Shown here one piece after another: positions 1 to 6,648 of a stretch of 32,837 nt of DNA; position 1 is the stretch's first letter, and each line of letters starts with the position of its first letter. Source of the stretch: Clostridia bacterium (GTDB lineage Bacteria; Bacillota; Clostridia; Christensenellales; Pumilibacteraceae); NCBI GenBank assembly GCA_022793815.1, contig JAAWDP010000005.1, forward strand, positions 1-32,837, written 5' to 3'. The notes beneath the pieces are model-generated. The model was given only the letters and a program-made list of their open reading frames with translations, searched no databases and had not been told where the DNA came from. The translations under genes and the position numbers were made by a program.

Positions 1-59
1 GTTGTAGCTCAGCCGGTTAGAGCACACGCCTACTACGTAGCACGAAGTATAAGCGTGAG
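1..59 (+). pseudogene. Truncated tRNA-Ile relic with hairpin insertion at the anticodon
   Basis: Bases 1-31 are identical to bases 100-130 of the intact tRNA-Ile just downstream, and bases 51-59 match 134-142. Between them the anticodon position holds 19 bases (32-50) instead of the 3 bases of GAT. The insert can fold as TACTACG/CGAAGTA with one mismatch. After base 59 the similarity ends, so the variable region, T arm and 3' acceptor strand are missing. The window starts inside the acceptor stem, so the true 5' end is not visible. It cannot make a working tRNA as read. It could be a tandem-duplication remnant, or an assembly chimera at a contig end. Confidence 0.6.
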
Positions 60-96
60 AGCAGCCCCGAAAGTTTAATCGACAGTTTCCCTTTAT

Positions 97-173
97 GGGG
101 TTGTAGCTCAGCCGGTTAGAGCACACGCCTGATAAGCGTGAGGTCGGAGGTCCGAGTCCTCTCAACCCCACCA
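97..173 (+). tRNA. tRNA-Ile (GAT anticodon)
   Basis: This is a complete cloverleaf. The acceptor stem GGGGTTG (97-103) pairs with CAACCCC (163-169), followed by discriminator A170 and an encoded CCA at 171-173. The anticodon stem is CACGC/GCGTG (124-128/136-140) around the loop CTGATAA, with anticodon GAT at 131-133, which reads ATC and ATT isoleucine codons. No promoter is evident between it and the upstream relic, so it is probably transcribed from outside the window or together with the relic and the following tRNA-Val. Confidence 0.97.
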
Positions 174-189
174 CTCATTACAGTCAATG

Positions 190-206
190 CGCACCGCTAC
201 GGTGCG
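190..206 (+). other. Hairpin in the tRNA spacer
   Basis: CGCACCG at 190-196 pairs perfectly with CGGTGCG at 200-206 around a three-base loop. The bases that follow have no T run, so this is not a convincing terminator. It sits between tRNA-Ile and tRNA-Val and may be a processing signal in a shared tRNA transcript; that role is inference. Confidence 0.4.
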
Positions 207-230
207 TATTTGCGATAATCCCCCACCCTC

Positions 231-305
231 GGGCAATTAACTCAGCGGGAGAGTGCTACCTTCACATGGTAGAAGTCACAGGTTCGAACCCTGTATTGCC
301 CACCA
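231..305 (+). tRNA. tRNA-Val (CAC anticodon)
   Basis: The acceptor stem GGGCAAT (231-237) pairs with ATTGCCC (295-301), followed by A302 and an encoded CCA at 303-305. The anticodon stem CTACC/GGTAG (256-260/268-272) encloses TTCACAT, with anticodon CAC at 263-265, specific for the GTG valine codon. The T loop GGTTCGAACC is canonical. It lies 57 bases after tRNA-Ile on the same strand and is followed at once by a strong terminator. Confidence 0.97.
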
Positions 306-312
306 GTCAAAG

Positions 313-354
313 CCTAAAACGAACTCCTTTCGGGAAAATCGTTTTAGGTTTTTT
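313..354 (+). terminator. Rho-independent terminator after the tRNA cluster
   Basis: CCTAAAACGA (313-322) pairs perfectly with TCGTTTTAGG (339-348), followed by six T (349-354). It ends transcription of the tRNA-Ile/tRNA-Val unit. Confidence 0.92.
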
Positions 355-408
355 GTTTATCTTTAAGTATATAAACAGTCCGAATTATTATTTTTAAGAC
401 ATATTTAT

Positions 409-437
409 TTGCGATGTTCGATAATAAGTGATAATAT
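409..437 (+). promoter_or_regulatory. Probable sigma-A promoter for the tiny ORF or a small RNA
   Basis: TTGCGA (409-414) and TAATAT (432-437) are 17 bases apart, with an extended -10 TG at 429-430. The predicted transcription start near 444 lies just before the ribosome binding site of the small ORF at 456. Confidence 0.5.
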
Positions 438-455
438 ATATACAGAGGTGACTTT

Positions 456-590
456 ATGGAGTGGATTCTATATTTGGTTATCGCTATCATTGCAATACTG
501 TTGCACCCTATTGAGGGTGCTTTTTACTTGCGGAAAATAGGAAAATCGGTTTTGGGCGTTTATACGGTTGAAAGCCGCAGCGATTTATGA
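456..590 (+). CDS. Tiny hydrophobic protein (44 aa), hypothetical
   Basis: A 44-residue reading frame starts at ATG 456, six bases after an AGAGGTG ribosome binding site and downstream of a plausible promoter (409-437). Residues 4-16 form one short strongly hydrophobic stretch rich in Ile, Leu and Val, so a single membrane helix is likely; the rest is polar and basic. I do not recognise the family. A terminator-like hairpin with a T run lies inside the frame (503-525), and the promoter of the next gene overlaps its 3' end. The locus may instead be a small RNA of about 80 bases, a leader peptide, or a type I toxin-like peptide. Whether it is translated is uncertain. Confidence 0.4.
   Translation: MEWILYLVIAIIAILLHPIEGAFYLRKIGKSVLGVYTVESRSDL
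503..525 (+). terminator. Terminator-like hairpin inside the tiny ORF
   Basis: GCACCCT (503-509) pairs perfectly with AGGGTGC (514-520) around ATTG and is followed by five T (521-525). It looks like a complete intrinsic terminator yet sits within the 456-590 frame. It could end a small RNA started near 444, or act as an attenuator affected by translation of the small ORF. Confidence 0.7.
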
Positions 591-596
591 TATAAT
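568..596 (+). promoter_or_regulatory. Sigma-A promoter of the membrane protein/pentapeptide pair
   Basis: TTGAAA (568-573), a 17-base spacer and TATAAT (591-596), with an extended -10 TG at 588-589. A start near 603 gives a leader of about 24 bases before ATG 627. Confidence 0.85.
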
Positions 597-626
597 ATTT
601 ATATATTTCGAGGCGGTTGACATATT

Positions 627-1145
627 ATGGACAATGTGAAAAACAAACCGAAACGGCATAAGTCTTATATCATGGCGGGTGCGGCATGTTTGCCCAATGC
701 CGTCATGTTTGCCTGCTATGCGATATTTGCGGTAATTTATTTTGTTCAATCGTTAGGCTCTATCGAAATCCGCGACCACGGTTATTTGATAGTGTATGTT
801 GTTGCAATCATATTTCAAACCGGACTGCATTTCATATACATTTTGTGTTTCGTTGTTTTCGGAGCTCTCAGCATCGCATATATTATATGCTTTATATCCA
901 TGACGTCGCGCGACGAATGCAAAGCAAAAAGCGCCGCCAAACAGTCTTTGGGCTTGAGCGCTGCGGTCGGCGCATTTTCGTTATATCCGTTCATAATAAA
1001 TCTTGTCAGAATCGCGGTTCACGGATTTCAAAATCATTATATCGCTTTTTTCGTAACGGGTTTGATTCCGTTTACGCTGTCCGTGCTTTGCGTTGCGCTC
1101 AGCGCGATTGCCGTGAAAAAAGAAAGCCGAAAGGTACGGTCATGA
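627..1145 (+). CDS. Four-helix membrane protein, hypothetical
   Basis: This 172-residue protein starts at ATG 627 behind GAGGCGG and a strong promoter (568-596). A basic N-terminus (residues 6-13, rich in Lys and Arg) is followed by about four hydrophobic segments, roughly at residues 16-42, 53-92, 108-128 and 139-165, with a charged loop near 93-103 and a basic C-terminus. It is therefore an integral membrane protein with cytoplasmic ends. I do not recognise a family motif. The stop codon overlaps the next start as ATGA, so it is translationally coupled to the Qnr-like pentapeptide protein. The pairing suggests a joint role, but the function is unknown. Confidence 0.75.
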   Translation: MDNVKNKPKRHKSYIMAGAACLPNAVMFACYAIFAVIYFVQSLGSIEIRDHGYLIVYVVAIIFQTGLHFIYILCFVVFGALSIAYIICFISMTSRDECKAKSAAKQSLGLSAAVGAFSLYPFIINLVRIAVHGFQNHYIAFFVTGLIPFTLSVLCVALSAIAVKKESRKVRS

Positions 1146-1720
1146 AAAGCTATTCTGACAGAACATTCAAAGAAATAGTGAAAGAAAACGAAGTTATCGC
1201 AAAGCTCGAGTTTACCGACTGCGTTTTCGAAAATTGCCGATTCACCGAATGCATGTTCGAGGACTGCAATTTCTGCGAATGCAAGTTTGTAAACTGCTCG
1301 CTTGTGAGCGTGGACGCGAGGGATACGGGAATGCTGTTTTCGTCGTTTTCGAATTGCACGCTGGTCGGGTTGCAGTGGAATCACTTTCAATCGGGGTCCG
1401 TGTCCTTCCCCGTCCAAAAATTCGAAAAATGCAATCTCAAATACAATTCGTTTGAAAAGATGAATTTCAAGAAGTTCGATTTCATGCAGTCCGAAATTAC
1501 CGTAGGCACATTTATAGGCTGCAATCTTTGCGAAAGCAGTTTCAAAAACTGCAATCTGAAAGATACCGAATTTATCGACTGCGACCTGAGAAAAAGCGAT
1601 TTCCGCAAGGCGAGCGGATATAAAATAGATTTGACGGGCAACCGCGCCTACGGCGCGAAATTTTCTTATCCCGACGCCGTAAGTCTGCTGTCGTCTTTCG
1701 GAATAATTATCGAACGCTGA
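1142..1720 (+). CDS. Pentapeptide-repeat protein, Qnr-like
   Basis: The 192-residue protein starts at ATG 1142, overlapping the previous stop as ATGA. From about residue 20 it is built of five-residue units with a central Phe or Leu and frequent Cys or Asn, such as FENCRFTECMFEDC. This is the pattern of right-handed quadrilateral beta-helix proteins. The C-terminus, with a Tyr-Pro-Asp-Ala-Val-Ser-Leu-Leu stretch then Phe-Gly-Ile-Ile-Ile, resembles the end of Qnr proteins (YQASLLMERLGIAVIG). Qnr and MfpA proteins mimic DNA and bind gyrase, some protecting it from quinolones. That activity here is inference from fold and tail similarity. A longer frame starting at 686 is rejected because it overlaps the membrane gene out of frame. 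Confidence 0.85.
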   Translation: MKSYSDRTFKEIVKENEVIAKLEFTDCVFENCRFTECMFEDCNFCECKFVNCSLVSVDARDTGMLFSSFSNCTLVGLQWNHFQSGSVSFPVQKFEKCNLKYNSFEKMNFKKFDFMQSEITVGTFIGCNLCESSFKNCNLKDTEFIDCDLRKSDFRKASGYKIDLTGNRAYGAKFSYPDAVSLLSSFGIIIER

Positions 1721-1755
1721 CGCAAAAAATACCATATTTTGCCAAGCAAAATCGT

Positions 1756-1784
1756 TTGCAAAAAACATTTTGCGCATGTATAAT
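1756..1784 (+). promoter_or_regulatory. Sigma-A promoter of the transglutaminase-like surface protein
   Basis: TTGCAA (1756-1761), a 17-base spacer and TATAAT (1779-1784). Initiation near 1791 gives a leader of about 90 bases before ATG 1880. I see no convincing terminator between the pentapeptide stop (1720) and this promoter. Confidence 0.75.
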
Positions 1785-1879
1785 CTATTAGGATGTTCGC
1801 GCGCATTTGTACGGCGCATATTATAACAATGCGATAACTTGAAATTGCGCGATAATCGAAATAAATTTTCGGAGGTTTT

Positions 1880-4800
1880 ATGAAATCTTTAACAAAGCGA
1901 ATCGGAGTGTTTACCTTTGTCGCCTTTACGGCGGTAATGCTTGTATGCACGTCTCTTGTGCTCGGCTATTCGGCAAGCGCACAGGGTGAAACCGAAAGCG
2001 GCTATGAGCATTTCCGCGGACAGCTGGAAGATGACCAAAGAGCCGCCAATTTTTACAGGGCTTTCGAGACGCTCGAAAACACGGGTAAATTAAAAGAAGG
2101 CAAAATCGAATTCGACCTTGCCGCAAACGAAACGGCAAGCGCAGACGACATTGCCGCTTACGTAGAAAACGGCGATACCAAACTCGTCAAGGCATACGGC
2201 GCGGGCCGCGATGCGTTTATAATGGACCACCCCGACTTGTTCTATGCGGACTTGTTCGGCACTTCGATAAGCGCCGGAACGCAAAACAAGAATTATGTCG
2301 CGTTTTTGGACACAAGCCGCGTGCTGACTCTTTACAAAGGCAACATCAACAGCGTTGACGCCGTAAATTCCGCAATCGACGCTTATGAAAAGAAGCTGGC
2401 GGAAATAGCGGCGGGCGCAAAAGCCGCAGGCGAAGTAACCGAGCAAATCGCTTATGTAAACAAGTACATCGCCGAACACACCGAATACAGTTTCGGTACG
2501 ACGATTAGGGATGGCAAAAACGTGACTACTCCCGCCGCCGATTACATAGATACCGCATACGGTTCGCTCGTAAACGGAAAAGCGATATGCGGCGGATTCG
2601 CAAAGGGTTTCAAAGCAGTCATGGACAGACTTTCCATACCGTGCGTATGCGTGCAGGGTTATGCAAAGTCGAGTGCGTCCGCCAACTTCGAGCCGCACAT
2701 GTGGAACTATGTGGAAGTCGAAGGACTCTGGTATGCCGTGGACGTCACATACAATGCGACGGGCGGAAAACTCGACAAGTATCTTTTGATAGGCGGTCAG
2801 ACTCTGTCCGAAAACCACATGGAGGACAATGTGATTTCCACGTCGGGATTCGAACTCAAATACCCCGCTATCAAACCTTACGATTACGGCGTTGACACCG
2901 ACGACAACGGAATGAACATCGAAGGACAGTATTCGAATTCTTCCGACAGCACCGGAAAAATACTCACGCTTACCGTTTCTTTCGACGACAAAGGCGCGCA
3001 CAAGTTGCAGGAAGAAGGAAAATACCTTGCCTTCCGTCTCGGAAACAGAGATAAAGAAAATAATTTAGTCTGGTCGCCTTGGGTCAACTGCGTCAACGGT
3101 TCGGATTATTATATGGGCGTTATGATGTTCAAAGAAAACAGCATGCTGTTCAGGGTTTACTCAAACAACGAATACGTTCAGTTCGCGCTCATAGATTACG
3201 CACCGGATGAAAGCAACGGAGCGATGTATCCCGACAGACCCGAATACGGCGAAAACGCGGGCAAACCGTGCTACCATGCATACAAACCGGAAAATCTGAC
3301 CGACGAACACTTTATCGGCGCTCTCAGCACTCCGTACCACAATAACGGATACGGCTCGTATGTAGCCGCTCCCGGCATGATTGGCATTTACCCGTCCAAC
3401 ACGGGCGGACTCCCTTATGACAAGACTTATAATATCTCGGTCACATACAACGATAAACTTATATTTGCCGAGGGTTACGACGCGGAAACGATAGGCATGG
3501 ACTATTACACGTCGCGTGCAAACGACTCGATAAAAAAACATGCCGTGGTTTCCGACTTTCAATGGGACGGCGATAAAAAGATTTCGTTTACGTTCACACC
3601 GAGCAAAATGTATATGCACAGCGTTGCGACGTACTACTTCTACCCCGTCGGACTTGTGGGCGAAAAAAGCAAAAAAGTGCCCGACCCGTTCACGTACTAC
3701 TTCAAAGGCAAGAGCGTGGTTTGCAGTAAGGTATTCAACGACGGCAGACTTTACATGAACGTATTCGGCGCACCGAAAATGCTGGACGATTCCGACCTGT
3801 CGGTAACGGATTTCAAGGACGAAAACGGAAACTATTATGCCGAAAGTCAAAGAAGCCAGCTCCTTTTGGTAGCAAACAAACCCTCGCCTCAGCGCGAAGC
3901 CGAAATGGACGAAGTGCTTGAAAAAGAAATGTCCGTCAAGGACGAGGACGTCGTATCGTCCGCCACATTCGAAATAGATTTACAGATATGCGGCGTTGTG
4001 CAAAAAGTTCCCAACGGAAGCTACATGCAGGTCGCGTTCGGTTTCCCCGAGGGTTACAGCCCCGACGATGCGGGAACCACGTTCAAAATCTATCACTACA
4101 AACACGACAGCAGCGGCAAAATAATCGGCGTGGAAGAAATCCCCGTTATAGTCACCGAATACGGTCTTATCGCTCAGGTCAAGAGTTTCAGTCCGTTCAA
4201 AATAGTTCAGCTGAAAAATACGAGCGCGGCTGTTACGGATAACGGCGGCAAAAATATCTATGCTTGCGTAGTCGGAAACGGCGGCAGCATTTCCTCCGAC
4301 GAAGCCGAAGGCGGCATTGCCTGCGTAACGGGAAAATCGATTACCTACAACATAGCGGCAAACGAAGGCTATACCGTTGCCAACGTGAAGCTCAACGGAA
4401 AAACTCTGGACGCCTCCGAATACAAGAAAGGCAAACTTACGCTTTCGAAAGATATGCTTTCGGCAAGCAACATGCTGGAAGTTTCGTTTGTTACGGAAGA
4501 AGCCGCAAAGAGTTACGCCGACAGAGGAATCTCGATTTCCGCAGTCACGCTTCCGAAAAAAGGCGGCAACGGCGGATTGATTGCTACTCTTGTGATTGTC
4601 GGTATTATCGTTCTTGCCGGTGCGGCAGCCGCAGTCTACTTCTTCGTTATCAGACCGAAAACGCAGAAACAGAGCGCAAACAATACAAAGAAACCCGCGC
4701 ATGCCGCAGTATCGGCAGGCGGTGCAAAAGCGTCCGCCGCACAGCCGCGACCTTCTGCCCCCCCCTCATGCAAAACCCGCGCAAAACGCGGCAAGACCCG

Positions 4801-5045
4801 CGCAGCAGACTTCGAAGCCTGCCGCTCGTCCCGCGACGCAGGCAAGACCCTCTGCTCAGACAAGAACGCAGACGGGTTCGCCGAACACGGCAAGCAGACC
4901 GCAGACAAGGACGGCTCAGTCAGCGTCAAGACCGACTCAAAGTTCGCCGTCGGCACAAAGACCCGCGGCAAGACCTTCGACGCAGGCAAGACCCTCTGCG
5001 GGTTCTCAGACGCAAAGACCGACAACTCCGCCGAAGAAAAAATAA
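1880..5045 (+). CDS. Secreted, membrane-anchored transglutaminase-like protein, frameshifted near the C-terminus
   Basis: ATG 1880 follows GGAGG. The protein has a signal peptide (residues 1-35, cleavage probably after Ala-Ser-Ala), a transglutaminase-like domain around residues 190-300 with a Cys237-His273-Asp288 triad (GKAICGGF, EPHMWNY, WYAVDV), long beta-rich extracellular regions, a repeat-like module near 800-885, a membrane helix at about 898-926 and a cytoplasmic tail rich in Pro, Ala, Arg, Thr and Gln. The frame breaks at eight C (4758-4765). Removing one C joins the tail frame that ends at 5045, giving 1054 residues. As read, the frame runs on to 5440 through a terminator and antisense to the next gene, which is clearly not natural protein. 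The domain may crosslink or cleave wall proteins or peptides; the substrate is unknown. Confidence 0.85.
4758..4765 (+). repeat. Run of eight C at the frame break (possible slippage tract)
   Basis: Eight consecutive C fall just after the membrane anchor of the transglutaminase-like protein. Seven C would keep the low-complexity tail in frame with the stop at 5045; eight C put translation into a frame open to 5440. Such tracts are typical of phase-variable surface genes, and also of sequencing or assembly errors. Confidence 0.75.
4834..4999 (+). repeat. In-frame 22-base direct repeat in the tail-coding region
   Basis: The same 22 bases occur at 4834-4855 and 4978-4999, exactly 144 bases apart, so recombination between copies would remove 48 codons without a frameshift. 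In the tail frame both copies encode the end of a Thr-Gln-Ala-Arg-Pro-Ser motif. This suggests that the Pro/Ala/Arg tail expanded by repeat duplication. Confidence 0.75.
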
Positions 5046-5090
5046 AAGCCGCTCGCACAGAGCGCCGACTTGAAACTGCCCGAACATCAA

Positions 5091-5123
5091 AGACGGCAGA
5101 CCTTAACGGGTCTGCCGTCTTTT
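5091..5123 (+). terminator. Terminator between convergent genes
   Basis: AGACGGCAGACC (5091-5102) pairs perfectly with GGTCTGCCGTCT (5109-5120), followed by a T-rich stretch on the plus strand. It closes the transglutaminase gene. Its symmetry would also serve the minus-strand zinc-ribbon gene ending at 5141, though the T run on that side is weak. Confidence 0.9.
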
Positions 5124-5140
5124 GTTTGCATTCGTTTGGG

Positions 5141-5686
5141 TTACTTGCCGGGACGGAATTTATCGCGTATTTTTCGAAACGTACTTTTACTGCCGTCCGA
5201 GGCGGATTTCTTTCCTCGTTTTTTGTTTGTTTGTTTCTTTTCGCCGCCGCTCTTTCTGTGCGTTTCCTCGTCTATCGGGTTATTGTTCTCGTCAAGATAC
5301 TCGACGTTTTTCACTTCCACGAAATCGCGGTCGAAAACGTCGACGGGTATCGGATTGCCGAAATCGTCGTAAGCGGTGTAGCCGTCGGGCTCGTCTTCGT
5401 CTCCGAAACCGAAGAAATCGTCGAACAGTCCGCCGAATAAACCGCCGAACAGTCCGCCGCCGAATAAACCGCCGAACACGTTCGAACCGTGACCGCCGGA
5501 GTTTCCTCCCGAAACATGCACTTTCGACGGGTCGATATCTATGGGCTCGTCTATGTCTTCACGTTCTTTTCCGCCGTCGTTATCGCTGTCGGCGGCAGCA
5601 ACTATAAGGTCCTTTACCTCGTAGCCGCAGCGCAGACATTTCGACTTGCCCTCACCTATTTCTTCCCCGCAGTTTGGGCATTTCAT
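5141..5686 (-). CDS. Zinc-ribbon protein with Gly/Phe-rich and acidic linker
   Basis: This 181-residue protein begins with a zinc ribbon, Cys3-x2-Cys6 and Cys17-x2-Cys20 (CPNCGEE and CLRCGYE). An acidic stretch follows, then a low-complexity Gly-Leu-Phe region at about residues 70-92 (FGGLFGGGLFGG pattern), another acidic region, and a strongly basic C-terminus (about 145-181, Lys/Arg/Ser). There is no signal peptide or membrane helix, so it is probably cytoplasmic and may bind nucleic acid or protein partners through the basic tail. The start is supported by a GGAGG about 12 bases upstream. It lies 48 bases after the 5735-6112 gene and is probably in the same transcript. The specific function is unknown. 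Confidence 0.8.
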   Translation of the reverse strand: MKCPNCGEEIGEGKSKCLRCGYEVKDLIVAAADSDNDGGKEREDIDEPIDIDPSKVHVSGGNSGGHGSNVFGGLFGGGLFGGLFGGLFDDFFGFGDEDEPDGYTAYDDFGNPIPVDVFDRDFVEVKNVEYLDENNNPIDEETHRKSGGEKKQTNKKRGKKSASDGSKSTFRKIRDKFRPGK

Positions 5687-5734
5687 ATCGCGTCAGATAA
5701 CCTCCAAGTCGCTAATAATTTCAAAATCCGCTTA

Positions 5735-6112
5735 TCAGTCGAATGTAAGCGTCTTATGTACTTCGCCCGCTTCGTCGACATCGTAGCAAAGGAAAAATTT
5801 ACGTTCGTCCTTGCTGCCCTTGACGGTAACGGTGCGGCGGGCGCGGTCTGCATACAGCGCCATGGACGGGGTTTCGTCCGCGCTTGTTTCGAAGTATTCT
5901 ATAAACGCCGTAGTAGCCGGATAAATACCGAAATTGTATATGGAGCTTCCGTGCGTCTGCGCCTGCTTGCCGACTGCCGATTCGTCTATCTCCACGTCCA
6001 AAACTTCGCCCGGAATGTTTTTGACGAAACCGCCGATAAACTTTATCGCCTCTTCGTCGCCTCTTATCGCTTCGTCTATGTGATGTAACAAAACCTGTTT
6101 CAACTCTATCAT
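5735..6112 (-). CDS. Hypothetical cytoplasmic protein (125 aa)
   Basis: This 125-residue soluble protein has no signal peptide or membrane segment. The N-terminal third is helical and acidic (residues 1-35); the rest alternates beta-like stretches ending in a KFFLCYDVDEAGEVHKT segment. I do not recognise a family. GGAGG lies about 14 bases upstream and an A/G-rich stretch is nearer. A minus-strand promoter at 6167-6195 would give a leader of roughly 50 bases. It is the first gene of a probable two-gene unit with the zinc-ribbon protein. Its promoter region is shared divergently with the leaderless gene at 6273. Confidence 0.7.
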   Translation of the reverse strand: MIELKQVLLHHIDEAIRGDEEAIKFIGGFVKNIPGEVLDVEIDESAVGKQAQTHGSSIYNFGIYPATTAFIEYFETSADETPSMALYADRARRTVTVKGSKDERKFFLCYDVDEAGEVHKTLTFD

Positions 6113-6166
6113 GAGCCCTTTTCAACCTCCGTATGACGCTTGGCGCATTGCTGCTTCGTACTTTAT

Positions 6167-6195
6167 AATGTATCACCTTTTGTATTTATTGTCAA
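6167..6195 (-). promoter_or_regulatory. Promoter of the 6112-5141 gene pair
   Basis: On the minus strand TTGACA (6195-6190) is followed after 17 bases by TACATT (6172-6167). The -35 box is consensus and the -10 box matches at four of six positions. Confidence 0.6.
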
Positions 6196-6237
6196 GTATT
6201 TCTTCCTCCGCAAAAGCAAATTCCTCCGCAAAAACGG

Positions 6238-6266
6238 TTGACCAGAAAACCGCGGCAGTGTATAAT
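6238..6266 (+). promoter_or_regulatory. Sigma-A promoter of a leaderless gene
   Basis: TTGACC (6238-6243), 17 bases, TATAAT (6261-6266). Only six bases separate the -10 box from ATG 6273, so the predicted transcription start coincides with the start codon. Confidence 0.8.
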
Positions 6267-6272
6267 GCATAC

Positions 6273-6557
6273 ATGAAACACATTCTCCCAGTTTTGGCAT
6301 TCGCGCTTTCGCTGCTATGCTTTGCCGTGAGCGCTCTGTGCCTTTTGATGTTCGTGCTTATAGGTTGGTTCGGCGCACCCGTCGCGGTGGCGGCGTTTGC
6401 CGTGCCCGCGCTTGTTGCGGACTGCTTTACGACCTCGGCGGCGGCGGGAACGAATTTTATGTTCTTGAAGCACAAACTGTGTTTTGCGGGCTTTATAATT
6501 TCACTGGCGGACATTTGTATGATAATCGTTTCGTTCACACTGATGTTTGCGTTCTGA
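6273..6557 (+). CDS. Small membrane protein (94 aa), probable leaderless mRNA
   Basis: The 94-residue protein starts at ATG 6273 and is almost wholly hydrophobic: about three membrane helices, near residues 3-32, 34-52 and 70-93, with a short polar loop containing FLKHKL. The family is not recognised. A longer frame from 6111 is open, but its extra N-terminus would lie upstream of a near-perfect promoter (6238-6266), and no ribosome binding site precedes it. ATG 6273 begins seven bases after the last base of TATAAT, so translation probably starts on a leaderless transcript. The gene ends before a strong terminator at 6589-6622. It is divergent from the 6112-5141 pair. Confidence 0.7.
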   Translation: MKHILPVLAFALSLLCFAVSALCLLMFVLIGWFGAPVAVAAFAVPALVADCFTTSAAAGTNFMFLKHKLCFAGFIISLADICMIIVSFTLMFAF

Positions 6558-6588
6558 TTTCGACATATAAAAATCCCCGTTCAAATAG

Positions 6589-6622
6589 AAATCCCCGCGC
6601 TTAAACAAGCGAGGGGATTTTT
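6589..6622 (+). terminator. Terminator between convergent genes
   Basis: AAATCCCC (6589-6596) pairs with GGGGATTT (6613-6620), with an inner CGCTT/AAGCG stem and five T at 6618-6622. It serves the small membrane gene. The minus-strand reading, helped by a second AAATCCCC at 6571, could also terminate the GH3 gene. Confidence 0.85.
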
Positions 6623-6648
6623 GCTTGCGAATATCCGTTATTTACCGT

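Noticed and set aside
1-59. Intron-containing tRNA-Ile
   Set aside because: The insert is under 20 bases and the T arm and acceptor 3' strand are missing, so splicing could not give a tRNA.
686-1141. Long upstream extension of the pentapeptide protein
   Set aside because: It runs through the membrane protein gene in another frame. The ATGA junction at 1142 and the start of the pentapeptide pattern support the short form.
1200-1600. Short repeated DNA units
   Set aside because: The periodicity is explained by pentapeptide coding; the nucleotide units are not conserved.
5046-5440. C-terminal extension of the transglutaminase frame
   Set aside because: It crosses an intrinsic terminator and the antisense of a good zinc-ribbon gene; the composition changes to shadow-like sequence.
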